Both the position numbers and the translations under genes were made by a program. A stretch of DNA of 64,000 bases from Collimonas fungivorans (GTDB lineage: Bacteria > Pseudomonadota > Gammaproteobacteria > Burkholderiales > Burkholderiaceae_D). The notes beneath the pieces are model-generated. The model did not search any database, was not told the origin of the DNA, and worked only from the letters and a program-made list of their open reading frames with translations. Shown here one piece after another: positions 9,855 to 18,869 of this stretch. The stretch's first letter is position 1. Every line of letters starts with the position of its first letter. The DNA is taken from assembly GCF_001584145.1 (NCBI RefSeq), contig NZ_CP013232.1, positions 248,001 to 312,000 on the forward strand. The letters are read 5' to 3'.

Positions 9855-11129
9855 ATGCTTACAGTAAATGGTCGAGGAAAACGCCTGGCCGTGGCGACGC
9901 TGACCACGGTATTTTTGAACGGTTGCGGCGGCGGCGAGGAAATCAATGTCGATCCGCCACCGCCGGTTGTCGATTACAGCAAGCACAAGGCACTGGTGAT
10001 CGGCGTCGACGGCATGCAGTACGAAAAACTGCAGGAAGCGATTGCGGCCGGGCAGGCGCCGAATCTGGCCAGGTTCCATCTCGCCAAGACCTATGGCGGC
10101 GGCATCGTAGGCAGCGTCACGGAACAAGTCACCTCCAGCGGCGCAAGCTGGACCACCATCCTGACCGGGGTGTGGGCGAACCGGCACAAGGTCACGTCCA
10201 ACGACGACAAGTTCCGCAACCAGGCCGATAGCGTATTCAAGCTGATCAAGGATGCCGATGCGCGACGCCGCACAGCCAGCATAGTCAGCTGGAACACCAT
10301 CAACAATAATTTTGCCCGCGATATTGACCTGAAGTACATCAGCCACGCCGAGAAATGCAGTGAAGACGATCAATGTGTGGCTGACAAGGTTAGCGGCCTG
10401 CTGCGTTTCGGCGATTTCGATTTTGTGTTTGCGCACTTCGACGACGTCGACAATATCGGCCACTCTGTCGGTTTTGTACCGGCCTACCAGGCGGCGATCC
10501 AGAGCACCGATGCCAGGATCGGGCAAATGCTGGCGGCTCTGCAACGGCGTCAGCAAGAGCATCCGGATGAAGACTGGCTCATCATGGTGACGCCGGACCA
10601 TGGCCGCAGCGTGCCAGGCGGCTTCGGGCACGGCAGCCAGACCCTGAGTGAAAAGACTACCTTCATCGCCATCAATAAAGAAGCTAATGCGCAGTTCAGC
10701 TCACCGTTCAAGGATCCGGTGGACACGGGGTTCAATGGCTTGTACGGCAATGCCACGCAGGCCGATATCGTGCCAACCGTACTGACCCATCTTGGCGTCA
10801 AGCCGGATGCCGCCGGCTACCGCATCGACGGCGTCCCGCTGCTGGGCCAGCCGAGCGTGCGGCAACTGACAGCCAAGGCCGACGGCGAGGCGCGCAGCGT
10901 CACTCTGCAATGGCGCAATTCAGGTCAGCCATCCGGCAAGCTGTTGACGATTTATCGCGATGGCAAGCAGATCGCACAGCTGGACGACGCTGCAACTATC
11001 TATGTCGACCAGGGTCTGGAGATCCAGGACGGTATCTCCGAGTTCAACTACAGCGTGGTGCTTGACCAAGTGCCGGCGGCCTACCTGGCGCGCATCAATG
11101 TTGATAAACCGGCGCCGGTTAATCCGTAA
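9855..11129 (+). CDS. Lipoprotein type I phosphodiesterase / nucleotide pyrophosphatase family (alkaline phosphatase superfamily)
   Basis: A 424-residue predicted lipoprotein: the signal segment ends in FLNGC, with the lipidated Cys followed by Gly-rich and Pro-rich linker residues. The catalytic domain has the expected metal-site elements: VIGVDGM, a Thr-containing nucleophile region (SWTTILTG), DDVDNIGHSVG and VTPDHGRS. NPP enzymes hydrolyse phosphodiesters or pyrophosphates, and some eukaryotic members act on sphingomyelin or choline phospholipids. The domain occupies about residues 35-320; the C-terminal 100 residues look like a beta-sandwich extension. ATG 9855 follows GGGGGA. A 13-base tandem duplication spans the stop codon. 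Substrate unknown. Confidence 0.85.
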   Translation: MLTVNGRGKRLAVATLTTVFLNGCGGGEEINVDPPPPVVDYSKHKALVIGVDGMQYEKLQEAIAAGQAPNLARFHLAKTYGGGIVGSVTEQVTSSGASWTTILTGVWANRHKVTSNDDKFRNQADSVFKLIKDADARRRTASIVSWNTINNNFARDIDLKYISHAEKCSEDDQCVADKVSGLLRFGDFDFVFAHFDDVDNIGHSVGFVPAYQAAIQSTDARIGQMLAALQRRQQEHPDEDWLIMVTPDHGRSVPGGFGHGSQTLSEKTTFIAINKEANAQFSSPFKDPVDTGFNGLYGNATQADIVPTVLTHLGVKPDAAGYRIDGVPLLGQPSVRQLTAKADGEARSVTLQWRNSGQPSGKLLTIYRDGKQIAQLDDAATIYVDQGLEIQDGISEFNYSVVLDQVPAAYLARINVDKPAPVNP

Positions 11130-11146
11130 AGCGAATCCGTAAAGCG
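11121..11146. repeat. 13-base perfect tandem duplication over a stop codon
   Basis: AATCCGTAAAGCG occurs twice head to tail at 11121-11133 and 11134-11146. The first copy contains the TAA stop of the phosphodiesterase gene. Confidence 0.9.
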
Positions 11147-11148
11147 GT

Positions 11149-12171
11149 TCAGTGCGCGGCCAACCAGGCCAGCAAAGCTTTATGGAACTCGGCCGGTTGT
11201 TCCATCTGCGGTGCATGGCCGAGGCCGGAAAACTCTATCAGCGTAGCTTGCGGGATCTGCTTGGCTGCCTGTTTGCCCAGCACGTTGTAACGGCCGATTT
11301 TTGCCTTTACCGCCGCCGGCGCCGCATCGCTGCCGATGGCGGTGGTGTCGGCGTCGCCGATCAACAGCAGGGTGGGCACGCTGAGATCCTTGAACTCGTA
11401 GACCACCGGCTGGGTAAAGATCATGTCGTAGATCAGCGCAGAGTTCCACGCCACCAGCTCGTGGCCCGGACCTTGGTTAAGCCCGGCCAGCATGGTCACC
11501 CAGCGTTCGTATTCCGGTTTCCAGCGGCCGACATAGTAGGTGCTCTGTTCGTATTTGCGCAGGCCGTCGGCGTTCAGCTTCAGCTCGCGCTGGTACCACT
11601 GGTCGACCGTGCGGTAAGGCACGCCCAGCGCTTTCCAGTCTTCCAGGCCGATAGGGTTGACCATCACCAGCTGCGCCGTCTGCTCCGGGTATAGCAGGGC
11701 ATAGCGGGTAGCCAGCATGCCGCCGGTAGAGTGGCCGACGATGGTGGCTTTTTGAATGCCTAGCTGTTCCAGCAGGCCGTGGGTATTGATGGCGAGCTGC
11801 TGGAACGAATACTGGTAATGCCCGGGTTTGCTCGAGGTGCAGAAACCGACCTGGTCAGGCGCCACCACCCGGTAGCCGGCCGTACTCAAGGCCTTGATGG
11901 TCTGCTCCCAGGTCGCGCCGCAGAAATTCTTGCCATGCATGAGAACCACGGTGCGGCCATTGGCGGCGCCGGCCGCTGCGACATCCATGTAACCCATCTG
12001 CAGCTGCTTGCCTTGCGATTCGAAGGCGTAATGCTTCAATTCATAAGGGTAGTCGAAACCTTGCAGTTCAGGACCGTAGACGGGGGCGGCAGGAAGCGTT
12101 TGTACGGCGGCGGCAGACAGCGTGGCGCTCAGCAGCAAACTGCCAAGCAGGGACGGCAATGGATTCGGCAT
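11149..12171 (-). CDS. Exported alpha/beta hydrolase
   Basis: A 340-residue alpha/beta hydrolase with a signal peptide (LLLSATLSAAAV). Expected elements are present: an oxyanion-side HGKNFCG segment, the nucleophile elbow GHSTGG, an acidic residue in IGDADTT and the catalytic His in GLGHAPQ. The ATG at 12171 has GGAG nine bases upstream. Enzymes of this group are esterases, lipases or C-C bond hydrolases; nothing in the sequence fixes which. It lies 114 bases downstream of the AraC-family regulator on the same strand and might be cotranscribed with it. It converges with the phosphodiesterase gene with only 19 bases between the stops and no obvious terminator. Confidence 0.87.
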   Translation of the reverse strand: MPNPLPSLLGSLLLSATLSAAAVQTLPAAPVYGPELQGFDYPYELKHYAFESQGKQLQMGYMDVAAAGAANGRTVVLMHGKNFCGATWEQTIKALSTAGYRVVAPDQVGFCTSSKPGHYQYSFQQLAINTHGLLEQLGIQKATIVGHSTGGMLATRYALLYPEQTAQLVMVNPIGLEDWKALGVPYRTVDQWYQRELKLNADGLRKYEQSTYYVGRWKPEYERWVTMLAGLNQGPGHELVAWNSALIYDMIFTQPVVYEFKDLSVPTLLLIGDADTTAIGSDAAPAAVKAKIGRYNVLGKQAAKQIPQATLIEFSGLGHAPQMEQPAEFHKALLAWLAAH

Positions 12172-12285
12172 GCGCTAATTCTCCGGAAACGAAGCGGCCA
12201 TGTTACTCCCGGATTTCGATCGGCGCTCGCCGGTCCGGCGTTTGCACGCGGGGCGAAAATTACTTACATCTTGCGGCGTGACTGG

Positions 12286-13335
12286 TCACTGGAAATTCGG
12301 GGAGTTGTGGCTGCTGCGGTAATTGCCTGGGGTTTCACCGGTCCATGCCTTGAAGGCGCGGCGGAAACTGCGGACGTCGGTGAAGCCGAGCTGGGCCGCG
12401 ATCTCGCTCTGCGTCAGCTGGCGGGTTTCCAGCAGGTTCCTGGCGCGGCGCTCCTGCATCTGGGCCCGTATCTGCTGGAACGACATGCCGCACTGGTCGA
12501 GATGGCGGCGCAGCGTCCGTTCCGTGAGGTTGAGGCTGCCGGCGATTTCAGCCATGTTCGGCGGCGACTCCCAGTTGCGGCGCAATACGCTTTCGATCGA
12601 TTCAATCAGGTCCGGGGTGTCGGGATTGCGCATCGCCATGCGTTGCAGATGTTCCAGCGCCTGGCGCTGCGCCAGCGGGTTGTGGGTGTCGAGCGGCATC
12701 GCGAACAAGGAGGCGTCGGCCACGATGCAATTGCGTTGCGCCGAAAATTGCAGGGGGCAGTTGAACAGCTGCCGGTAATGCGCGGCATAGGCCGGCGCCG
12801 GATACTGCAGTTCCATGCGCAGCAGCAGGCCGCGGGTTCCCAGCAGGATTTGGCCCATGTTCATGAGATGAGCGGTGACTTCCTCGATCAGGAACGGAGT
12901 AATCGCGGCGTCGCCCGGGTTATGGAAGACCGCGATGCACTCGTGTTCGGTCGCCGTGAAATCGATGTCCACCATGGTGCCGCCTTCCTTGTGGTAGCGG
13001 CGGCAATGATCGATGGCCTCGCCGAAGGTGGCGGAAGTCATCATTGCAAAGCCGACCATGCCCAGCGAATTCAAGGTCTGCTTGCTGCCGACCAGCAGGC
13101 CGAGCGGCAATTCCGGCAACAGCTTGATGGCGTGCGCGATCATGCCGCTGGTCTGGCGGCGCGACAGCCTGAAGGAAGGATCTTCCAGGTCGGAGACGGT
13201 CAGACCGAAGCGCGCCAGCACCCGGGCCGGCGCAACGCCGTTTTCGGCAAGGACCTGGGTCAGGGCTAGGGCGATGTTTGGCGTAATGGACGCTTTGTCA
13301 TCATTCGTCAAACTGTTGCCTTTGCTGTAACGCAT
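12286..13335 (-). CDS. AraC-family transcriptional regulator
   Basis: A 349-residue regulator. Residues about 20-220 resemble the arabinose-binding-like sensor domain of OruR/ArgR-type AraC proteins. Residues about 245-340 are the double helix-turn-helix domain, with NMAEIAGSLNLTERTLRRHL as helix-turn-helix one and the diagnostic ... IAAQLGFTDVRSFRRAFK as helix-turn-helix two. The start at 13335 has AGGAG upstream. It is divergent from the oxidase-transporter operon at 13588 with a 252-base intergenic region, the usual arrangement for a local activator, so it probably controls that operon in response to a substrate or intermediate. The ligand is unknown. Confidence 0.9.
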   Translation of the reverse strand: MRYSKGNSLTNDDKASITPNIALALTQVLAENGVAPARVLARFGLTVSDLEDPSFRLSRRQTSGMIAHAIKLLPELPLGLLVGSKQTLNSLGMVGFAMMTSATFGEAIDHCRRYHKEGGTMVDIDFTATEHECIAVFHNPGDAAITPFLIEEVTAHLMNMGQILLGTRGLLLRMELQYPAPAYAAHYRQLFNCPLQFSAQRNCIVADASLFAMPLDTHNPLAQRQALEHLQRMAMRNPDTPDLIESIESVLRRNWESPPNMAEIAGSLNLTERTLRRHLDQCGMSFQQIRAQMQERRARNLLETRQLTQSEIAAQLGFTDVRSFRRAFKAWTGETPGNYRSSHNSPNFQ

Positions 13336-13587
13336 ACGCCGACTCCTAGTCTCGATTTGCCCCGAAATTCTGCGGATAAGGTTTTCGTACGGCCCATTTT
13401 GGCCGGATATGTTCCCTTATTTTCTGTCGCGGTCCTGTCGTCGCCGGGACCGAGTCCATATAATTATTTCGAATATGTTACATCAAAAAAAACCTCGCAT
13501 GAGCCAAGCCGGGCCTGAATTTAGCGCTTGCCTGGCTAGTGTTTCGTGCGGTGCAGCGCAACTGCGGTATCTTGAGAGGAGTGCAGT
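13336..13587. promoter_or_regulatory. Divergent promoter region between araC-type regulator and oxidase operon
   Basis: This 252-base gap separates divergently transcribed genes and is more AT-rich around 13455-13495 than its surroundings. A CATAT...ATATG inverted repeat lies near 13456-13477. No convincing AraC direct repeat could be assigned by eye. Confidence 0.4.
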
Positions 13588-14910
13588 TTGGATCAAGCAA
13601 TTTTGGCGCCGCAAGAAGGCCAGGTTGGCTGGCGCAACTGGTCGGGGTCGGTACGGTTTTCACCGGCCCGCTATTCCTCTCCGGGGTCGATGGAGGAGCT
13701 GAGGGCGGTAGTCCGCAGCTCTGTGGCCGCCGGGCAATCGCTGCGGGTGGTGGGCAGCGGCCACTCGTTCGTGCCGCTGGTGGAGACCGGCGGGGCGCTG
13801 GTATCGCTGCGCAACATGAGCGGCGTCGCCTCGGTGGAGGCCGGCGTGGCCGATGTCTGGGCTGGCACCGACCTCAAGACGCTGGGTGAGCAGCTGGGCG
13901 CGAGCGGCCACGGCATGCTGAATCTGGGCGACATCAACAAGCAGTCCCTGGCCGGGGCGGTGGGTACCGGAACGCACGGTACCGGGATCGGACTGGGTTC
14001 GATCTCGACCCAGGTGCGGGGCATGACGCTGGTAATGCCGGACGGCGAGCCGGTGACCTGTTCGCCGACGCAGGAGCCGGACCTGTTCGCCGCGGCGCGG
14101 GTAGCCATGGGCAGCCTCGGCATCATGGCGAAGATCAAGATCGAGGTCGTCCCCGCTTACCGGCTCGAGCTGGTCAAGCAGGCCATGGACCTGGATGCCT
14201 GCCTGGACAACGCTCCCGTCCTGGCGCAGCAGAATCGCCATTTCGAGTTCTATTGGTTTCCTCATACCCGCAAGACCGTGGTCAAGCTGATGAACCAGAC
14301 CGAGGCCCAGGTCTCAAACCAGGGACTGACCAGCGCGATCGAGCTGGCGCTGGAAAATGGCGTATTCGGAATGCTGTCGCGCCTGGTGCGCGCCAAGCCG
14401 GAGCGCGCGCCAGGTGTTGCGCGACTGATCGGCAAGCTGGTCGGCAACAAGGCGCCGGTAATGGTGGCTGACTGCCGCCGCGCCTTTGCCACCGAGCGCC
14501 TGGTGCGGTTCAATGAAATGGAGTACGAACTCCCCGCCGAACGCGGACCGGAGGCGCTGCGCGAACTGGCCGCCTATATCGAAAAGAACAAGGTGCTGGT
14601 ACATTTCCCGGTCGAATACCGTTACGTCAAAGGCGACGACATCTGGCTGTCGCCGTTCTACGGCCGCGATTCCGCATCGATTTCGGTACACCAGTATGTG
14701 GGCATGGAGCACGAGCCGTATTTCCGCGCGGCCGAGGCGATTTTCCTCAACCATGGCGGCCGCCCGCACTGGGGCAAGATGCATAATCTCGGTGCCCGGC
14801 AACTGGCGGGCCTTTATCCGCGCTGGGATGATTTCATGGCGTTACGGGACCAGATCGATCCGGCCGGCGTCTTCGTCAACCCGTTGCTGAAACGATATTT
14901 TGGATGCTGA
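13588..14910 (+). CDS. FAD-linked oxidase of the D-arabinono-1,4-lactone oxidase / VAO family
   Basis: A 440-residue flavoprotein oxidase or dehydrogenase. The N-terminal FAD_binding_4 domain contains VVGSGHSF, whose His is the usual site of covalent FAD attachment in aldonolactone oxidases, and GAVGTGTHGTG. The C-terminal part fits the ALO domain, with an HWGKMH motif near the end that is conserved in sugar-alcohol and lactone oxidases. No signal peptide is visible. The start is TTG at 13588 with GAGAGGA seven bases upstream; no nearby in-frame ATG fits. It is the first gene of a long co-directional run. Family substrates are lactones and polyols, but the neighbouring genes suggest a less polar or aromatic substrate. 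Confidence 0.85.
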   Translation: MDQAILAPQEGQVGWRNWSGSVRFSPARYSSPGSMEELRAVVRSSVAAGQSLRVVGSGHSFVPLVETGGALVSLRNMSGVASVEAGVADVWAGTDLKTLGEQLGASGHGMLNLGDINKQSLAGAVGTGTHGTGIGLGSISTQVRGMTLVMPDGEPVTCSPTQEPDLFAAARVAMGSLGIMAKIKIEVVPAYRLELVKQAMDLDACLDNAPVLAQQNRHFEFYWFPHTRKTVVKLMNQTEAQVSNQGLTSAIELALENGVFGMLSRLVRAKPERAPGVARLIGKLVGNKAPVMVADCRRAFATERLVRFNEMEYELPAERGPEALRELAAYIEKNKVLVHFPVEYRYVKGDDIWLSPFYGRDSASISVHQYVGMEHEPYFRAAEAIFLNHGGRPHWGKMHNLGARQLAGLYPRWDDFMALRDQIDPAGVFVNPLLKRYFGC

Positions 14911-14917
14911 GGCAGAC

Positions 14918-16123
14918 ATGCATGGCGTGAAAACTTTACCGTTGCAGCGCTGGGGAATCCTGGCCATCTTCTGCGCCGCGCTGATCATGACGCAGGTGTT
15001 CTGGTACGACTTCGCGCCGATCCTGACCTATGTCTCCGGCCATTATGGCGTCAGCGAGTTGTCCGCCAGCCTGCTGATCCTGGTGTTCCCGGTGATGAGC
15101 ATCCTGGTTTCGGCCTTGGCCGGCGGCTTCATCGACCACCGCGGCTACCGCCTGTCCCTGCTCATCGGCACCGGCTTGATGGCCGCTTGCAGCCTGTTGC
15201 GCGTGATCGACAATTTCTGGCTGCTGGTGCTGGCGCAAACCGGCATTGCGGTCGCCGTGCCGTTCGTGGTGACGCCGATCACGGTGCTGGTGTCGGACTG
15301 GTTCGATGCGCGCGACGAGGCCAAGGTAACCGGCATTTGCGCAATCGCCATCTTTGCCGGGCTGGCGCTTGCCATGATGGTGTCGCCGCTCTTGTTCACC
15401 AGCTTCCGGCTGGCCGGATCCATGGCGATACATGCAGCTGCGGCTTTCCTGTTGTTCCTGCTGACGTATCTATTTGTCCGGCAACGGCAGTACCAGGCGC
15501 CGGCGACCCAGGCCACGGCGCAAGCGCCGTTCAAAATCAAAGGCAATATCACGCTGCTGGTGATCCTGGTCGCCAGTTTCCTGATACAAGGCTGTTTCAA
15601 CGCCGCCACTACCTGGCTGGAGGTGGTATGGAGCGCACGCGGTTTCGGCATCGACGATGCCGGCCTGGCGATGGCCGCCGTGGTGGCGGGAGGCATTATC
15701 GGCGCCATGATCATTCCGGCGCTGGCCACGCGCGCCGGCAACACGCTCGGCGTGATGATTATTTGCCTGATGCCATCGGCGCTGCTGTTATACCCCCTGT
15801 TCTCGGCCGGCAGCGCCGCCTGGGGCATCGCTTGCGGCGCATTGCTCGGCTTCTTCTGGCTGCCGCTGCTCCCGTTGTCGCTGACAGTGATCGATGAGGC
15901 GGTTCCCAAGGCGCACGCCGGCATGGCGGCCGGCCTGTTCTGGACGGTGGGAAACGCTGGAGTGCTGGCGATGACGGTGCTGTTTGAACGCATCAAGAAC
16001 ATATTGGGCTGGCAGCAGGCGGTGGTCATGCTGATCTTGTGCATGGCCGCCGTGCTTTGCGTGCTGCTGCGTTTTGCGCCTGCGATGCGGCGTCACCTGT
16101 TCATCCATTCAAGGGAGGCATGA
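14918..16123 (+). CDS. MFS transporter
   Basis: A 401-residue major facilitator with about twelve hydrophobic segments and a cytoplasmic-loop GGFIDHRGYRLS motif between helices 2 and 3, the MFS signature. It is probably an inner-membrane importer or exporter of an organic solute. The ATG at 14918 has GAGG five bases upstream and lies seven bases after the oxidase stop. The stop overlaps the next start as ATGA, so it belongs to the same operon. Substrate cannot be deduced; by context it should relate to the oxidase and aldehyde dehydrogenase. Confidence 0.87.
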   Translation: MHGVKTLPLQRWGILAIFCAALIMTQVFWYDFAPILTYVSGHYGVSELSASLLILVFPVMSILVSALAGGFIDHRGYRLSLLIGTGLMAACSLLRVIDNFWLLVLAQTGIAVAVPFVVTPITVLVSDWFDARDEAKVTGICAIAIFAGLALAMMVSPLLFTSFRLAGSMAIHAAAAFLLFLLTYLFVRQRQYQAPATQATAQAPFKIKGNITLLVILVASFLIQGCFNAATTWLEVVWSARGFGIDDAGLAMAAVVAGGIIGAMIIPALATRAGNTLGVMIICLMPSALLLYPLFSAGSAAWGIACGALLGFFWLPLLPLSLTVIDEAVPKAHAGMAAGLFWTVGNAGVLAMTVLFERIKNILGWQQAVVMLILCMAAVLCVLLRFAPAMRRHLFIHSREA

Positions 16124-17412
16124 TGCCAGCAAGCTTATGGCCGAAAGACCGTGGCGCGCCCCATGATCCTTATTTTTCGGCGATCAACGCCGAACTGCGC
16201 CGGAACGGCCCGGCGCGCCCTTGCCTGGTGATCGACCTGGACCGCCTGGACCATAACATTGCGCTGGTGCGGCAAGTCATGGGACCCGGCAGGTCGTTGC
16301 GGGTCGTCGCCAAATCGCTGCCTTCGCTGGCCTTGCTCGATTATGTCTTGCAGGCATCCGGCAGCAGCCGTCTGATGGCCTTTCACCAGCCTTTCCTGAG
16401 CGACGAGGCAAGGCGTTTTCCGCAGCTTGATTTTTTGCTCGGAAAACCGATGCCGGTGCGCGCCGCGGCCGCATTCTACGACGAGTTGCAGGGTCCGTTC
16501 GATGCGGCCAGGCAGCTGCAATGGCTGCTCGATACGCCGCAGCGCCTGGCGCAATATCTGACGCTGGCCCAGCAGCGCGGATTAAGCATGCGGATCAATA
16601 TCGAACTGGATGTCGGCTTGCACCGGGGCGGCGTGGCGGAAGAGAAAGTGCTTGCCAGCATGCTGGAGATGATAGAGCGCAATCCGGCGCACCTGACGTT
16701 CGGCGGTTTCATGGGATACGAGCCGCATGTCGCCAAGCTGCCGCGCGCCTTCGGCACGCAGGCGCAATTGCATGGCAAGGTGTTGCAGCGCTACCGGGCT
16801 TTCATGCAGGTGGTCAGCAGTTCCTATCCCAAGCTGCTGCATCCTGGCCTCACGCTGAATGCCGGCGGCAGCATGTCATACCGTCTCTACGGCGAGCAAT
16901 CGCCGATCAATGACATATCGGTGGGGTCCGCTTTCCTCAAACCCGCGGATTTCGACCTTGGCTTGCTGGCTGAACACCAGCCGGCCATGTTCATCGCCGC
17001 GCCGGTGCTCAAGGTGCTGGACGGCACCAGGATTCCGGGAGCGGACTGGATCGGAAAAGCCGCGGCATGGTGGAACCCGAACCGCCGTCTTACCTATTTT
17101 CTCTACGGCGGACATTGGCTGGCGCGCTACGAATCGCCGCGCGGCCTGCTGGAACACCCGATGATGGGCTACAGCACCAACCAGCAGTTCGTCAACGGCT
17201 CGGCGGCGACCGCGCTGGCGCCGGACGATTATGTATTCCTGTGGCCGACCCAGAGTGAAGCCGTGATGCTGCAGTTCGGCGCCATGGTCATCCTGCGCCA
17301 GGGAAAAATCATCGATTACTGGCCGGTGCTCGGGTCCTCCGATCCGGGGCCATCCCATGAACCCGCTTCCCAAGTGCAGATTACAGATCGCGAGATTGCC
17401 AGCCATGTTTGA
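16120..17412 (+). CDS. Alanine-racemase-fold PLP protein (DSD1/D-threonine aldolase-like)
   Basis: A 430-residue protein related to the DSD1 family of fold-III PLP enzymes (D-threonine aldolase, D-serine dehydratase). The N-terminal barrel opens with CLVIDLDRLDHNI and carries a candidate PLP lysine, Lys65, in VVAKSLP. An ELDVGLHRGG segment matches the family. The C-terminal domain lacks the HxC or HxD metal-binding pair expected before the terminus in D-serine dehydratase and D-threonine aldolase; the corresponding stretch reads FLWPTQSEAV. It may therefore have another chemistry or be metal independent. The ATG at 16120 overlaps the MFS stop and has AAGGGAGG immediately upstream. Confidence 0.78.
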   Translation: MMPASLWPKDRGAPHDPYFSAINAELRRNGPARPCLVIDLDRLDHNIALVRQVMGPGRSLRVVAKSLPSLALLDYVLQASGSSRLMAFHQPFLSDEARRFPQLDFLLGKPMPVRAAAAFYDELQGPFDAARQLQWLLDTPQRLAQYLTLAQQRGLSMRINIELDVGLHRGGVAEEKVLASMLEMIERNPAHLTFGGFMGYEPHVAKLPRAFGTQAQLHGKVLQRYRAFMQVVSSSYPKLLHPGLTLNAGGSMSYRLYGEQSPINDISVGSAFLKPADFDLGLLAEHQPAMFIAAPVLKVLDGTRIPGADWIGKAAAWWNPNRRLTYFLYGGHWLARYESPRGLLEHPMMGYSTNQQFVNGSAATALAPDDYVFLWPTQSEAVMLQFGAMVILRQGKIIDYWPVLGSSDPGPSHEPASQVQITDREIASHV

Positions 17413-18799
17413 AACCCGTTCGATTTTTGATGCGATGCATGCGGCCAGCCGCCAAACGCCAACACCGGACTGGGCGACGCGCGCCGACCGGCTGCGGCGC
17501 CTGCGGGCGCTGGTGATGGAGAACCGCGCCGCCATCGCTGCAGCGATTTCAGCCGACTTCAGCAATAGGGCACAACAGGAAACCGAGCTGGCGGAAGTGT
17601 TTCCCTCGGTCGCAGGCATCGCCCATGCGCTGCGCCACGGCAAGCGCTGGATGCGGGTGCGCAGGCGCGCCACCGGCCTCTGGTTCAAGCCGGCGGCATC
17701 GAAGCTGATGCCGCAGCCGCTGGGTGTGGTGGGCATTGTGGCGCCGTGGAATTACCCTCTGCTGCTGGCGATAGGTCCGATGACGGCGGCGCTGGCAGCG
17801 GGCAACCGCGTCATGCTCAAGCAGTCGGAGTACACGCCGCGGTTTGCCGCTCTGTTCGCGCAGCTGGTCAGCACCAGTTTCGCGGCCGATGAGATCGCCG
17901 TCGTCAACGGCGATGCCGAAGTAGCGCGCGAATTTTCCCGCATGCCGTTCGACCATTTGCTGTTCACCGGCTCCACCGCGGTCGGACGCCATGTGATGCG
18001 CGCCGCCAGCGAACACCTGACCCCGGTCACGCTGGAACTTGGCGGAAAATCGCCGGCCATCATCGGACCAGGCGCCGACTTCGACAAGGCGGTCGAACGC
18101 ATCCTGGTCGGCAAGCTGCTGAATGCGGGACAGACCTGTATCGCTCCGGACTATGTGCTGCTGCCGGCAGACCAGGTGCAGCGTTTCATCGACACCGCCA
18201 AGCGCGTGTTCGGCAAGCTGTATCCGGATCTCGCCGGCAATCCCGATTACACCAGCATCGTCAGTCCGCAGCATTTCGCGCGGCTGCAGTCGCTGGTAGA
18301 TGAAGCCAGCCAGCTCGGCGCGTTGCCGGTGCCGCTGTCGGACGCGGTATCGGATGCCATGTCGCGCCGCATGTCGCCGCTGCTCCTGAGCGGCGTGAAT
18401 GACGGCATGCGCGTCATGCAGGAAGAAATTTTCGGCCCGCTCTTGCCGCTGCTGCCGTATGGCTCGCTGGAGCAGGCGATCACCTACGTCAATGCACATC
18501 CGCGTCCGCTGGCGCTGTATCTGTTTGAAAAGAACCGGGCAAACATCGACCAGGTGATGCGCAATACCGTGGCCGGCGGCGTCTCCATCAACGACACCTT
18601 GCTGCATATCGCGCAGGACGACCTGCCGTTCGGCGGCGTCGGCGCCAGCGGCATGGGCGCCTATCACGGCGAGTACGGTTTCCAGACCTTGTCGAAGATG
18701 AAGCCGATTTTCCACCAGTCGGCCATCAACGGGCTGTCGCTGTTCAAGCCGCCTTATGGAAAGACTTTCCAGATGATGATGAAACTGCTGGTGCGCTGA
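17405..18799 (+). CDS. Aldehyde dehydrogenase, coniferyl-aldehyde-dehydrogenase type
   Basis: A 464-residue NAD(P)-dependent aldehyde dehydrogenase. Catalytic Cys245 sits in GQTCIAPD and the general base Glu211 in LELGGKSP; the cofactor loop FTGSTAVGR is present. Overall length and the C-terminal LPFGGVGASGMGAYHG match the CalB-like group that oxidises coniferyl aldehyde and related aromatic or long-chain aldehydes to acids. I chose ATG 17405, which overlaps the previous stop by eight bases; an in-frame ATG at 17357 would add 16 residues. In this operon it probably oxidises the aldehyde produced by the FAD oxidase. Confidence 0.87.
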   Translation: MFETRSIFDAMHAASRQTPTPDWATRADRLRRLRALVMENRAAIAAAISADFSNRAQQETELAEVFPSVAGIAHALRHGKRWMRVRRRATGLWFKPAASKLMPQPLGVVGIVAPWNYPLLLAIGPMTAALAAGNRVMLKQSEYTPRFAALFAQLVSTSFAADEIAVVNGDAEVAREFSRMPFDHLLFTGSTAVGRHVMRAASEHLTPVTLELGGKSPAIIGPGADFDKAVERILVGKLLNAGQTCIAPDYVLLPADQVQRFIDTAKRVFGKLYPDLAGNPDYTSIVSPQHFARLQSLVDEASQLGALPVPLSDAVSDAMSRRMSPLLLSGVNDGMRVMQEEIFGPLLPLLPYGSLEQAITYVNAHPRPLALYLFEKNRANIDQVMRNTVAGGVSINDTLLHIAQDDLPFGGVGASGMGAYHGEYGFQTLSKMKPIFHQSAINGLSLFKPPYGKTFQMMMKLLVR

Positions 18800-18813
18800 C
18801 GGCCGATGCCGCC

Positions 18814-18835
18814 GTTTATCGAAAGTTTATCGAAA
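18814..18835. repeat. 11-base perfect tandem duplication
   Basis: GTTTATCGAAA is repeated head to tail 15 bases after the aldehyde dehydrogenase stop. Confidence 0.9.
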
Positions 18836-18869
18836 TTCAGTTGTGATTTGACCTGCGAGGAGACGTGAA

